A stretch of 64,000 bases of DNA from Corynebacterium sp. BD556 (GCF_038452275.1 NZ_CP141643.1:248001-312000); one strand, 5' to 3'; positions 1 to 9,005 are shown, numbered from the stretch's first letter. The notes: generated by a model not told the origin, from the sequence alone. Numbers and translations: made by a program.

Positions 1-3
1 GGC

Positions 4-612
4 ATGCCCGTGGTCGATATAGTGCCCGCGCCCTCAAGCGAGGCCAAACGCACAAGCATCTACATTCCCACCCGTGCGGCTTTAAGCCGCAGCTTCGTCG
101 CCGTCGATTTCGAAACCGCGAACCGTGTTGGCGGGGCGTCGGCATGCCAAGTGGCGCTGGTGAAGGTGCGCAGTGGGGTGGTTGTTGACCAGTTGCTTAC
201 CTACCTGCGCCCGCCGGAAGAACACATTCGCTTCGAGTTTTCGCACATCCACGGCATTTATCGGGGCGATGTCGAAGAAGCGCCGAGCTGGTTCGACATC
301 GCAGACGAGGTATATGAATTTGTTGGGGACCTCCCAGTGTGGGCACACAACGCGACTTTTGATGCCGCAGTGTGGCGGGGGTTAGACCGCTACTATTCCA
401 CCGGTACTTTTCCGCGGGAGTTTTATTGCTCGTGCCGCACCGCACGCAGGCTTTTGCCTCAGCTTGAAAATCATCGCCTGCCCACCGTGGTGGCCTATTG
501 CGCTCCGGGTTTTAGGCTCAACCACCATCAGGCGGATTCGGATGCTTTGGCTTGCGCGCACATTGTCACGATGTTTCAGCGCAGCTCTACCCTTAACGCG
601 CTGCTCGATTGA
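4..612 (+). CDS. DEDDh-family 3'-5' exonuclease (DnaQ/epsilon-like)
   Basis: A 202-residue single-domain exonuclease of the DnaQ fold, which would remove nucleotides from DNA or RNA 3' ends using two metal ions. The ExoI motif FVAVDFETAN supplies Asp35 and Glu37, ExoII is HNATFDAAVW, and ExoIII is HHQADSDALACAH with the His and Asp of the DEDDh type. It has no polymerase, BRCT or helicase extension, so it is more likely a stand-alone repair or RNA-processing exonuclease than the replicative epsilon subunit. The ATG lies 3 bases from the window edge, so an upstream start cannot be excluded. The ABC-F gene follows 28 bp later on the same strand. Fold assignment is firm; the substrate is unknown. 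Confidence 0.82.
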   Translation: MPVVDIVPAPSSEAKRTSIYIPTRAALSRSFVAVDFETANRVGGASACQVALVKVRSGVVVDQLLTYLRPPEEHIRFEFSHIHGIYRGDVEEAPSWFDIADEVYEFVGDLPVWAHNATFDAAVWRGLDRYYSTGTFPREFYCSCRTARRLLPQLENHRLPTVVAYCAPGFRLNHHQADSDALACAHIVTMFQRSSTLNALLD

Positions 613-640
613 GGCAACCGGGGCATAAGATAGGACTCCT

Positions 641-2452
641 ATGGCTAACTTGATCAATCTCGAAAACGTCTCGAAGACATGGGGGCTTAAGACGCTTCTC
701 GACGGTGTCTCGCTCGGCGTTCAATCCGGCGAGCGCATCGGAATCGTCGGCGTCAACGGCGGCGGCAAAACGACGCTTCTGGAGGTGCTCACCGGCGTCG
801 AAAAGCCGGACGCTGGGCGCGTCTCCCACAACTCGAACTTGCGGATGGCGGTCGTGACCCAACGCTTCGACCTCGACGACACCTTGACGGTAGGGCAGGC
901 CGTCGTCGAGCCGCTCGGTTTGCAGACCTTCGAGTGGGCGTCGAATGCAAAAGTGCGTGAGGTGCTCAAAGGCACGGGTGTGCATGAGTTGGGGCTAGAC
1001 ACGGCGGTGGGGAAACTCTCCGGTGGCGAGCGCCGCCGCGTCAACCTTGCGGCCGCGCTCGTCCAGGACCTGGACTTGGTTGTTTTAGACGAGCCAACCA
1101 ACCACCTAGACGTCGAGGGCGTGCAGTGGCTCGCCGATCACCTCACCGCGCGCCGGGTAGCGGTAGTTGTGGTCACCCACGACCGTTGGTTCCTCGACAC
1201 CGTAGCCACTTTGACCTGGGAAGTCCACGACGGCCAGGTTGACGTCTACGAAGGTGGCTACAACGACTGGACCTTTGCCCGCGCGGAGCGGGCCCGTCAG
1301 GCCGATGCGATAGAGCAGCGCAGGCAAAATCTCGCCCGCAAAGAGCTCGCCTGGCTGCGCCGCGGTGCGCCGGCGCGTACCTCCAAGCCGCGCTACCGCA
1401 TTGAGGCGGCGGAGGCTCTCATCGCCGATGTCGCAGCGCCCCGCGACAAGGTGGAGCTGATGTCTTTTTCCCGTCAGCGTCAGGGCAAAGTCGTCGTCGA
1501 GCTGGAGGATGCGCGCATTGAGGCGCCCGACGGGCGGCTGCTAGTGGATCATCTGACGTGGCGTCTCGCGCCGGGTGAGCGCATTGGCATCGTCGGCGTC
1601 AACGGCTCGGGCAAGACAACACTTCTCCGCACCTTGGCGGGTGAGTATCCTCTCGCGGCGGGAAAGCGCATCCAGGGACAGACAGCCAGGGTAGGTTGGC
1701 TGCGCCAGGAACTTGATGATCTTGACCCCACGCGGCGTCTCATCGACGCCGTGGAGGACGTGGCCACCTATGTACACATGGGGAAGGGGGAGATGTCAGC
1801 CTCTCAGCTCGCTGAGCGCCTTGGGTTTGCGCCGCAGCGTCAACGCACTCCGGTCGGTGACCTCTCCGGTGGCGAGCGTCGCCGACTGCAGCTCACGCGG
1901 GTGCTCATGGGGGAGCCGAACCTTCTGCTTCTCGACGAACCCACCAACGACCTCGACATTGACACCCTGCAGGAGCTTGAGGATCTGCTGGACAATTGGC
2001 CCGGTACCCTCGTGGTGATTTCCCACGACCGTTACCTCATCGAGCGCATCTGCGATTCCACCTACGCGCTGTTCGGGGATGGCAAACTCACCCACCTGCC
2101 CGGCGGAATCGGCCAGTACATTGAGCAGCGCGCACTCATGGAGGGAGATATTGCGCCGCTGGATGTGGGGGGCAATAGCGCGGGAGAGAAGCAGGCCGCG
2201 GCCAAGCGTTCGGGCTTGAGTTCGCAAAAGGAGCGCGAGTTGCGCAAGAAGTTGAAGGCGGTGGAGCGCAACATGTCGCGGGCGGGGCAACGCGCACAGC
2301 AGTTGGAGGAGGAGATCGCCGCAATGTCTGCTGTAGACGCCCCGGATTTTGAGGCAATCGGGGAGAAGACCCGCGAGATGAACGCTGCCCGCGAGGAATG
2401 TGGGGAACTGGAGGCGCACTGGCTCGAATTGGCGGAGGAGATAGAAGGATAG
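641..2452 (+). CDS. ABC-F family ATPase (Uup-like)
   Basis: A 603-residue soluble protein with two ABC ATPase domains and no membrane segment, the hallmark of ABC-F proteins that act on the ribosome rather than in transport. Domain 1 has Walker A GVNGGGKTT (about residues 37-45), signature LSGGERRR and Walker B LVVLDEPTNHLD. Domain 2 has GVNGSGKTT, LSGGERRR and LLLLDEPTNDLD. A basic interdomain linker follows domain 1. The last 90 residues are charged and predicted to be coiled-coil, as in Uup. The family resolves stalled or mis-set ribosomes, and some members protect against antibiotics. The C-terminal extension favours an Uup-type housekeeping role over antibiotic resistance, but that is inference. 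Confidence 0.9.
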   Translation: MANLINLENVSKTWGLKTLLDGVSLGVQSGERIGIVGVNGGGKTTLLEVLTGVEKPDAGRVSHNSNLRMAVVTQRFDLDDTLTVGQAVVEPLGLQTFEWASNAKVREVLKGTGVHELGLDTAVGKLSGGERRRVNLAAALVQDLDLVVLDEPTNHLDVEGVQWLADHLTARRVAVVVVTHDRWFLDTVATLTWEVHDGQVDVYEGGYNDWTFARAERARQADAIEQRRQNLARKELAWLRRGAPARTSKPRYRIEAAEALIADVAAPRDKVELMSFSRQRQGKVVVELEDARIEAPDGRLLVDHLTWRLAPGERIGIVGVNGSGKTTLLRTLAGEYPLAAGKRIQGQTARVGWLRQELDDLDPTRRLIDAVEDVATYVHMGKGEMSASQLAERLGFAPQRQRTPVGDLSGGERRRLQLTRVLMGEPNLLLLDEPTNDLDIDTLQELEDLLDNWPGTLVVISHDRYLIERICDSTYALFGDGKLTHLPGGIGQYIEQRALMEGDIAPLDVGGNSAGEKQAAAKRSGLSSQKERELRKKLKAVERNMSRAGQRAQQLEEEIAAMSAVDAPDFEAIGEKTREMNAAREECGELEAHWLELAEEIEG

Positions 2453-2520
2453 TTGGTATACCCCCGTTGCCGGGGCTGAGACGGCCAGTAGACCTACGTG
2501 GCGTACTCGAGTGCCCGGCA

Positions 2521-2535
2521 GATTGTTGCACAATC
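2521..2535. promoter_or_regulatory. Operator-like inverted repeat upstream of the NRAMP-type transporter
   Basis: GATTGTTGCACAATC is a 6-bp perfect inverted repeat with a 3-bp centre, about 95 bp upstream of the GTG of the transporter gene. Its TTGT-N3-ACAA core has the shape bound by many FCD-type GntR regulators. No regulator gene is intact next to it in this module, so the cognate protein is unknown. Confidence 0.35.
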
Positions 2536-2630
2536 CCGGGGGTGGTGGGGCAAGCGGTGCAGGGTGTGGCACATCCCATGATTTAGTATTTCTCGCGTCA
2601 CACTTCTTCGAACATGAAAGGGGCGTCACA

Positions 2631-3890
2631 GTGAATACCTCGAACCCGCCTGAAAACGGTTCGTCTGCGGTAGCCACCGAGGCTCCCGCCACACCTGCGC
2701 CCGCCGCCGCCCGCGGCATCGGCCCGGCGCTCGGCGCCGTGTTTTTGATGGCAACCTCATCTATCGGACCAGGCTTTCTCACCCAGACCTCCGTCTTTAC
2801 CGTCAAGTTGGGCGCCGCGCTGGCTTTCGCCATCTTGCTGTCCGTCCTCGTCGACATCGCCATCCAAATGAATGTCTGGCGGGTCCTCGGTGTATCCGGT
2901 CTACGCGCCAACGAGCTTGGTAACCGTCTTGTCCCTGGCCTCGGCTGGTTGCTGGCAGCTCTCGTGTTCATCGGCGGATTGATTTTCAACATCGGCAACA
3001 TTGCCGGCACCGGTCTGGGAATTAACGCCATGTTTGGCATCGACCCAAAAGTCGGCGGTGCGGTTTCTGCGGCCATCGCCATCTTCATCTTTTTGTCCAA
3101 ACGCGCTGGTGTCGCCCTGGATCGCATCGTGGTCGCACTTGGCGCCATCATGATCTTGCTCATGCTCTACGTTGCGGTGGTCTCCCAGCCTCCGGTGGGT
3201 GAGGCTTTGAAGCAGACGGTCTTGCCAGAAAAGGTTGACTTTCTTGTCGTGACCACCTTGATTGGTGGCACCGTTGGCGGCTACATCACCTTCGCCGGTG
3301 TGCACCGCTTGATTGACTCCGGAAACGCCGGAATTGACAACCTGAAGTCGATCACGCAGTCCTCGATTCTGGGTATCGTCGTCACCGGCATCATGCGCAT
3401 GCTGCTGTTTCTGGCGGTGCTGGGGGTTGTTTCTACGGGTGTCGCCCTGTCAGAAAATAACACGGCGGCAGATGCCTTCTACCACGCAGCAGGTGAGTTC
3501 GGAATGCGTGCTTTCGGCCTTGTCTTGTGGGCGGCGGGGCTGTCCTCGGTCATTGGCGCGTCCTACACCTCCATTTCTTTCGTCACCACGCAGAACACTC
3601 CTGCGCGGACCCGGAATATCCTCACTGTTGTCTTCGTCGCTGTGTGTGCGGCTTTGTTTCTCATCCTGGGTAAGGCGCCGCAGACCTTGCTGATTTTCGC
3701 GGGTGCTTTCAACGGTTTGATTTTGCCGATCGGCTTCGCTGTTGTCATGTACGCCGCGTGGCGGCGCCGCGATGTGCTCCACGGCTACAAATACCCCGTG
3801 TGGCTGCTGCTGATCGGTGTTGTGGTTCTGGCGCTGACTGTCTACATGGGTGTGCGTTCCTTGGAGGGCCTCGCCGCGTTGTGGGCGTAG
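2631..3890 (+). CDS. NRAMP-related membrane transporter (YcsG-like)
   Basis: A 419-residue integral membrane protein with about 11 hydrophobic helices, related to the NRAMP divalent-cation family but of the divergent YcsG branch found beside 5-oxoprolinase genes. The N-terminal helix region contains SSIGPGFLTQTSVF, the position where classical NRAMPs carry the DPGN metal motif; the Asp is absent here, so metal transport should not be assumed. I chose the GTG at 2631 because GAAAGGGG lies 7-10 nt upstream; the open frame extends further 5' without a credible start. Proximity to pxpA/pxpBC and a YcsI remnant suggests import of 5-oxoproline or a related small organic acid. That substrate is inference from context. 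Confidence 0.8.
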   Translation: MNTSNPPENGSSAVATEAPATPAPAAARGIGPALGAVFLMATSSIGPGFLTQTSVFTVKLGAALAFAILLSVLVDIAIQMNVWRVLGVSGLRANELGNRLVPGLGWLLAALVFIGGLIFNIGNIAGTGLGINAMFGIDPKVGGAVSAAIAIFIFLSKRAGVALDRIVVALGAIMILLMLYVAVVSQPPVGEALKQTVLPEKVDFLVVTTLIGGTVGGYITFAGVHRLIDSGNAGIDNLKSITQSSILGIVVTGIMRMLLFLAVLGVVSTGVALSENNTAADAFYHAAGEFGMRAFGLVLWAAGLSSVIGASYTSISFVTTQNTPARTRNILTVVFVAVCAALFLILGKAPQTLLIFAGAFNGLILPIGFAVVMYAAWRRRDVLHGYKYPVWLLLIGVVVLALTVYMGVRSLEGLAALWA

Positions 3891-3900
3891 CTTGAAGGTC

Positions 3901-4600
3901 TAGGCCCGCTCGTTGTTTCGCACGCAGAATGTGCGGTCGACGGCGGGCTTTTCGCTTGGCTATGCCCAGGCCAACGTGATCGCGTTGGACAAAAAGTACG
4001 CCTTTGATTTTTTCGCTCAGCGCAACCCGAAGCCGGGCGCTGTTTTTGGTGTGCTTGGGGGCCGGGAAAGACCAGCTCGAATTTGCGCGCCGGCGGCGAT
4101 TTTCTAACCGACATCCCCGCTTAACGTATTGTTCGCGAAGGCAAAGTGGTTGCTGTAACCACGGATGCGACCCCGGATTGGACGAAGGACACCGTTGCTT
4201 TTCTCACGGCTGTTCTTTCGCCTTCGAAAGGTCGCTTATCGACGCCGCCGTGCCCGTCGCCCACATCGAACAAGGCCGCAACGTAGCCATGTATCTCGAT
4301 GGTCGTGTCCATGCGTCCCATCCCAGCCTCCCCGGTCTTTGATGCAGTGCGGATCACCTCCCGTTACCCGGCGGTCCACGGTGCGCATGGGTGACCCGCA
4401 GGCGAGCGGAATTGCGAACCTGAGCACTCCCGACCTTCGGCGAAGCCGTTGACGTGCCCGAAGGGTGGATTCCAGAGTTGTGGGCCTATGGTGTGACTCC
4501 GCAGTCGGTAGTGATGAACTCGAAGCCGGACCTGGCGATCGGCCACTTTCCAGGCAAGATGCACAGCGCGAACGTGCGCGACAGTGAGTACCAAATCCCT
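3901..4600 (+). pseudogene. Decayed DUF1445 hydro-lyase / D-glutamate cyclase-like gene (YcsI-like)
   Basis: Pieces of one protein appear in order across changing frames. The segment STAGFSLGYAQANVI with FDFFAQRNPKPGAVF lies at about 3937-4050. GCSFAFERSLIDAAVPVAHI with [12 protein letters not shown] is at about 4200-4296. [20 protein letters not shown] is at about 4297-4360, then [17 protein letters not shown] at about 4387-4437, and WAYGVTPQSVVMNSKPDLAI with GHFPGKMHSANVRDSEYQIP up to about 4605. These match the conserved blocks of the DUF1445 family (B. subtilis YcsI), which sits in the ycsF-ycsG-ycsI-kipI-kipA cluster. At least four frameshifts or small deletions plus in-frame stops separate the blocks, so it cannot encode a working enzyme. 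Confidence 0.78.
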
Positions 4601-4605
4601 CAGGC

Positions 4606-4963
4606 AAGAAGTGCGCTGAGACGCCACGAGGAAGTTTTGTGGACTGTAGGGCGCGGACAACGATCTGTGACTTTTGCAGTGTGAGAAGGAGGTCGCGTGC
4701 GCCTGACAGCTCGTCAACCTGCGTGAAGGTGGCTAGCAGTTGTTTGCGGCAGCAGGTGGGCAGCCCGAGCCTTCTCGACGCTGACAGGTAGCTCAGCGGG
4801 GCAGATGTCTTTGACAATGAGGGCGCCGTGTGCGATGGTGGCGCGGGCTCGGTGGACGTCGTCAAGCGGGCGCGGCGAGGAAGTGGCAAGCACGACCCCG
4901 CGCGAAATCGACCGGCGGAGCTGGCCGGCCGCAGTCTGAGCCAGCTTGACACACAAGAAACTT
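4606..4963. other. Intergenic stretch with no supportable gene
   Basis: This 358-bp stretch lies between the 3' end of the decayed hydro-lyase and the stop codon of the biotin carboxylase gene on the other strand. Open frames exist on both strands but show no recognisable family, no ribosome-binding site and no start. It may hold remnants of a further lost gene, for instance a regulator such as the KipR seen in the equivalent Bacillus cluster, but I cannot identify one. I see no clear terminator hairpin with a T-run. Confidence 0.5.
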
Positions 4964-6685
4964 TCAGGAAATGGTGGCAATCCTCGCGTTCGCCGCGACA
5001 CGCTCGCCCGGCTCAGCAGCCAAAGAAATCTGGCCATCGCACGGGGCTTTAATGACCGACTCCATCTTCATCGCTTCGATGGTGACAATGGCATCGCCTG
5101 CGGAGACGACGTCACCGTCGGACACTAACCACTCGACGATGGTCGCCTCGTACGTGCTGCTAACCGCGCCGGATTTAGCACCTTCTGCCGATTCAGTGGC
5201 CTGCTGCGCTGGCCCGCTGGCGCCCAAAAAGGCGGAGGGGAAACCAATGGTGTGCAGCTTGCCGTCAATTTCTATCACAACGCTGGTGCGCTCATCGTAG
5301 ATGTGCTCGATCCCCACAGTCTCGTGCGCGGCCGACGGCGAGTAGTGGTGATCCACCCAGTCGGTGTAAAGATCAAGGGTTTCGCCGTTGAGTTCCGGCG
5401 CTTCAACCATGTCTCGGTGAAACGGCAGCACCGAGCGAACACCCTCAATGAGGAACTCCTGAAGGGCCGAGCGGGAGCGGTTGAGGGCAGTGTCGCGGTC
5501 CGGGCCCCACACGATGAGCTTGCCCATGAGCGAGTCGTAGTAGGCGGGGATGGTTGAGCCGCAGCGCACGCCCGTGTCCACGCGGATGCCCGGGCCGGTC
5601 GGCACCTCAAAGCGGGTAATCGTGCCGGGAGAGGGAGCGAAACCGTTGGTGACGTCCTCAGCGTTGATCCGAAACTCGAAAGCATGGCCGTTGATCTGCG
5701 GGTCGCGACCAGCAAAGGACAACCGCTCGCCAGCGGCGACGCGGAACTGCTCAGCGATAATATCTACGCCGGTGACTGCCTCAGTGACGGGGTGTTCCAC
5801 CTGAACCCGCGTGTTGACCTCCAAGAAGGACACGGTGCCGTCCGCGGAGACAATAAACTCCACGGTGCCTGCCGAGACGTAGCCGACCTTCTTGCATATC
5901 TCTCGGGCGCCCTCCTCGATGCTGCGGCGTTGCTCCTCGGTGAGGAAGGGGGCTGGGGCTTCCTCGATCAGTTTTTGAAAGCGGCGCTGCGTGGAACAGT
6001 CACGTGTACCCAAAACGGCGACGTTGCCGTGGGAATCGGCCACAACCTGTGCCTCGACGTGGCGTGGGTGAGTGAGGAATTTCTCCACGTAGCACTCGCC
6101 GCGCCCGAAGGCTTCGCGGGCCTCGCGGCTGGCCGAGTTGAAGCTGTCTTCGATGTCATCTTCATCGAAGACGACTTTCAGTCCGCGCCCGCCGCCGCCG
6201 AAGGCAGCCTTGATAGCGATCGGCAAGCCGTGCTCATCTGCGAAGTCGCGGGCCTCCTCCCAGGTCGCTAGGGGTGCGGAGGTGCCGGGGGCAAGCGGGG
6301 CGCCGACCTCGACGGCGACAGCGCGGGCGGAGAGCTTGTCGCCCAGCAGTTCGATCGACTCAGGCGAAGGCCCGATCCAGGTCAAACCAGCTTCTTGTAC
6401 GGTGCGGGCAAAGTCCGCGTTTTCTGAAAGGAAACCGTAACCCGGGTGGAGGCAGTCCGCGCCGGCACGGTGCGCGACTGCGATGAGGGCGGCAACGTTC
6501 ATGTAGGTCTCGGCGGAAGTCTTGCCGGGCAGCAGGTAGGCCTCGTCGGCGATCTGGGTGTGCAGCGCGCCGGTGTCCGGTTCGGAGTACACGGCAATAG
6601 AGCGAATACCGAGGTCGCGGGCGGTGCGGGCAATGCGCACGGCGATCTCTCCACGGTTGGCGATCAAAACGGTTGTAACAGTCAC
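4964..6685 (-). CDS. Biotin carboxylase / biotin carboxyl-carrier fusion protein (AccBC-like)
   Basis: A 573-residue acyl-CoA-carboxylase alpha-type subunit. Biotin carboxylase occupies residues 1-450, starting TTVLIANRGEIAVRIA, with the glycine-rich ATP-grasp loop KAAFGGGGRGLK (about 160-171) and EVNTRVQVEHPVTE. The C-terminal 75 residues form a biotinyl domain with EAMKME, biotinyl Lys540. It would carboxylate its own biotin from ATP and bicarbonate. It lies 11 bp downstream of the PxpB-PxpC fusion in one operon and not beside a carboxyltransferase beta subunit. The KipA/KipI fold is shared with the carboxyltransferase part of urea carboxylase, so a functional pairing with the PxpBC protein is plausible. 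It is probably distinct from the main AccBC of fatty-acid and mycolate synthesis. Confidence 0.85.
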   Translation of the reverse strand: MTVTTVLIANRGEIAVRIARTARDLGIRSIAVYSEPDTGALHTQIADEAYLLPGKTSAETYMNVAALIAVAHRAGADCLHPGYGFLSENADFARTVQEAGLTWIGPSPESIELLGDKLSARAVAVEVGAPLAPGTSAPLATWEEARDFADEHGLPIAIKAAFGGGGRGLKVVFDEDDIEDSFNSASREAREAFGRGECYVEKFLTHPRHVEAQVVADSHGNVAVLGTRDCSTQRRFQKLIEEAPAPFLTEEQRRSIEEGAREICKKVGYVSAGTVEFIVSADGTVSFLEVNTRVQVEHPVTEAVTGVDIIAEQFRVAAGERLSFAGRDPQINGHAFEFRINAEDVTNGFAPSPGTITRFEVPTGPGIRVDTGVRCGSTIPAYYDSLMGKLIVWGPDRDTALNRSRSALQEFLIEGVRSVLPFHRDMVEAPELNGETLDLYTDWVDHHYSPSAAHETVGIEHIYDERTSVVIEIDGKLHTIGFPSAFLGASGPAQQATESAEGAKSGAVSSTYEATIVEWLVSDGDVVSAGDAIVTIEAMKMESVIKAPCDGQISLAAEPGERVAANARIATIS

Positions 6686-6696
6686 GGAGACATTCC

Positions 6697-8247
6697 TTAG
6701 AGGGCGTAGAGCTCGAAGCGGATCTTAGCGCCGGGTGGGAGTTGGGCGGCGATGTCAACATCTTCGTTGATCACCGTCGCAATAACGGGGTAGCCGCCGG
6801 TGACGGCGTGGTCACGGAGAAACACAACCGGCTGGCCGGACGGCGGGATCTGCACAGAGCCAGCCACCATCCCCTCGGAGGCAAGCTCGCCGGGGCGGCT
6901 GCGCTCAAGCGGCTCGCCGCCTTGCAGCCGCAGGCCGACCCGGTTGGATTCCGCGGTCACGGTGTAGGTGGCAGACAAAAAGCGCGCGACGGTTTCTGGG
7001 CTAAACCAGTCGTCGCGGGGTCCCAGCACGCAGCGCACCACACCGACGGTGCCTGTGTCATCACGCTCGACGCGCAGCGGGTTAGTCAACAGCGCGTTCG
7101 CCGACTGCGGTTTCGCCAAAGACATCGAGACTGTCTCGCCGGCGGTGATCGGGTTGGGCCCCAGACCAGATAGTAAGTCCGTGGCAGCGGAGCCCAGTTC
7201 CGTCTCAGCGATCAACCCGCCGCGCACGGCGAGATAGCTGCGCATGCCCACAGTCGGCGCGCCGATGACTACTTCGGCGCCACAGGGCACGATAACCGGC
7301 GTGGCCAAAGGCGCGGGGCGCCCTGCCACGGTCACGGTTGTCAACGCGCCGGTGATGCACACAACCGTTTCGGCAAGGGCGGTCAGGGTCATGCCACCTA
7401 TGTTCTCCAACAATGTGGCGTTGCGTTTATTGCCCACCGCGGCGTTGGCGGTGGCAGCGGCGGCACGGTCGGCAAAGCCGGAGGTAGACACGCCCAGGTT
7501 GCCGTTGCCTTGGCGGCCCAAGTCCTGATAGAGCGTTTGCAAGCCGGGGTCGTCGACGGTGAAAACCGGGCGGCGCGGCGGCCGCTGCAGGTGAAAGTGG
7601 CTGGGGGAGTGGTTTTCAACAAGCTTATCGACGGCTAAGTAGCGCACCCTGTCCCCAGGAGAAACAAGGGCAGGAGGGGTGGCTTGCGAATCCCACATCG
7701 GGGTTCGGGTGGTGCCAATGAGCTGCCAACCTCCCGGGGAGGTGCGGGGGTAGACGGCGGAGAAGTCACCTGCCAATGCCACGGCACCAGCAGGTACCTC
7801 TGTGCGCGGGTTGGTGCGGCGCGGAATGTCGCGGGCGTATGCGCAGTCTTTCGGCACACAGTAGGTAAAGCCGGGGGCGAAGCCACCGAAAGCGGCGACC
7901 CACGTGGTAGAGGTGTGCCAGTCGATGAGCTCCGCGCGGGAAAGACCGAGGGAAGCGGCTAAGTCAGCGAGGTCGGCGCCGTTGTAAAGCACCTCAATTT
8001 CGATATCGCGCGGTTGCGTACGCTGGGCGTGGGCGGGAGAGAAAGCGGCAAGTTTTTCGGCGGCTGTCGTCGCCGCGACGGGAGAATCGAAGGTAAGAAG
8101 GACCGTGCGCGCCGCGGCGATGCAGTCGGTTTGGTGCTCCAGTGGCGCGCCATGAAGCGCAGCGTGCCAATCCATCACCGTGTCGAGGTCAGGCAAGTCG
8201 ACGATCAGTGCGCGTGTACCGACCCTTTTGATGACGGGATGGCTCAC
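6697..8247 (-). CDS. pxpBC: 5-oxoprolinase subunits B and C fused (PxpB-PxpC; KipI-KipA)
   Basis: A 516-residue fusion. Residues 1 to about 220 are KipI/PxpB-like, with GGFAPGFTYCVPKD. From about residue 225 the KipA/PxpC domain begins with FTVDDPGLQTLYQDLGRQG and continues to the end. In E. coli PxpA, PxpB and PxpC together cleave 5-oxoproline to glutamate using ATP, and two separate genes encode B and C. In Bacillus the same folds act as KinA inhibitor KipI and its antagonist KipA, but no sporulation kinase context exists here, so oxoprolinase is the better reading. The start overlaps the pxpA stop by 4 bp (8244-8247), implying translational coupling. Confidence 0.88.
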   Translation of the reverse strand: MSHPVIKRVGTRALIVDLPDLDTVMDWHAALHGAPLEHQTDCIAAARTVLLTFDSPVAATTAAEKLAAFSPAHAQRTQPRDIEIEVLYNGADLADLAASLGLSRAELIDWHTSTTWVAAFGGFAPGFTYCVPKDCAYARDIPRRTNPRTEVPAGAVALAGDFSAVYPRTSPGGWQLIGTTRTPMWDSQATPPALVSPGDRVRYLAVDKLVENHSPSHFHLQRPPRRPVFTVDDPGLQTLYQDLGRQGNGNLGVSTSGFADRAAAATANAAVGNKRNATLLENIGGMTLTALAETVVCITGALTTVTVAGRPAPLATPVIVPCGAEVVIGAPTVGMRSYLAVRGGLIAETELGSAATDLLSGLGPNPITAGETVSMSLAKPQSANALLTNPLRVERDDTGTVGVVRCVLGPRDDWFSPETVARFLSATYTVTAESNRVGLRLQGGEPLERSRPGELASEGMVAGSVQIPPSGQPVVFLRDHAVTGGYPVIATVINEDVDIAAQLPPGAKIRFELYAL

Positions 8248-9005
8248 AAAAAGCTCCTGATCTCGATGCCTTCGGCGCCAAGACGCTCGACGATGCTGCG
8301 GGTCAGCTCCACAGAGCCGGGGGAATCACCATGCACGCAAACGGATTCGGCGTTGACTTTCAGTGTGGTGCCGTCAATGGCGGTAACAGAGCCGGAGGTG
8401 GCGACCTGCACCACACGCGCAGCAACCTCGGCTGGGTCATGCATAACGGCGTGGGGTTCGCGGCGCGGCACGAGCGTGCCGTCCGGGTTGTATCCGCGGT
8501 CGGCGAAGGCTTCGCGGATTACGCGCAAACCGGCCCTTTCTGCAATGTCAACGGCGACGCTGCCCGGCAGAAGCATGACGGGAAGCTCACCGCTGAAAGC
8601 CTTGATGGCGTCAACTACGGCGCGCGCGTGTGCGGCGTGGGTGACGATGGTGTTATACAGCGCGCCGTGCGGTTTGACGTAGCTGACCTTAGTTCCGCGG
8701 GCGCGGGCAAGAGCATCAAGAGCGCCGATCTGGTAGAGGATTTCGTCGGCAAGTTCGCCCGGGGTGTAGTCGACGAAGCGGCGCCCGAAGGCGACAGGGT
8801 CGTGGTAAGCCGGGTGCGCCCCGACGACGACGTTGGCTGTGGCGGCGTCGGCAAGCGTGCGGGAAATGGAATGCGGATCGCCAGCGTGAAAACCCGTGGC
8901 AACGTTGGCACTAGAGACCATGGTTAGCATCGCGGCATCGTCTGCGACGGGGTTGCCGGCGGTGGATTCGCCGAGGTCGGCATTGAGATCAATGGTCATG
9001 CTCAC
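8244..9005 (-). CDS. pxpA: 5-oxoprolinase subunit A (LamB/YcsF family)
   Basis: About 253 residues of the LamB/YcsF family, beginning SMTIDLNADLGE and containing NVATGFHAGDPHSISRTL, KVSYVKPHGALYN and EAFADRGYNPDGTLVPR, all family hallmarks. PxpA supplies the hydrolase-type subunit of the ATP-dependent 5-oxoprolinase that recycles pyroglutamate to glutamate in the cytoplasm. I prefer the GTG at 9005, because GAGAGG lies 9 nt upstream; an ATG at 8999 is an alternative giving 251 residues. It is the first gene of the pxpA-pxpBC-biotin carboxylase operon and diverges from the ABM-domain gene at 9121. Confidence 0.88.
   Translation of the reverse strand: MSMTIDLNADLGESTAGNPVADDAAMLTMVSSANVATGFHAGDPHSISRTLADAATANVVVGAHPAYHDPVAFGRRFVDYTPGELADEILYQIGALDALARARGTKVSYVKPHGALYNTIVTHAAHARAVVDAIKAFSGELPVMLLPGSVAVDIAERAGLRVIREAFADRGYNPDGTLVPRREPHAVMHDPAEVAARVVQVATSGSVTAIDGTTLKVNAESVCVHGDSPGSVELTRSIVERLGAEGIEIRSFL

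Noticed and set aside
1796..3163. A 455-codon open frame on the minus strand opposite the ABC-F and NRAMP genes
   Set aside because: It has no ribosome-binding site, no family pattern and lies antisense to two well-supported genes; such frames arise from high-GC codon bias.
4236..4952. Minus-strand open frame across the decayed hydro-lyase and the gap next to it
   Set aside because: It runs antisense to recognisable DUF1445 remnants and shows no protein-family pattern; I treat the stretch as decayed or non-coding.
6697..8247. Sporulation kinase inhibitor KipI/KipA function
   Set aside because: The organism shows no sporulation context and pxpA is cotranscribed, so 5-oxoprolinase is the better reading.
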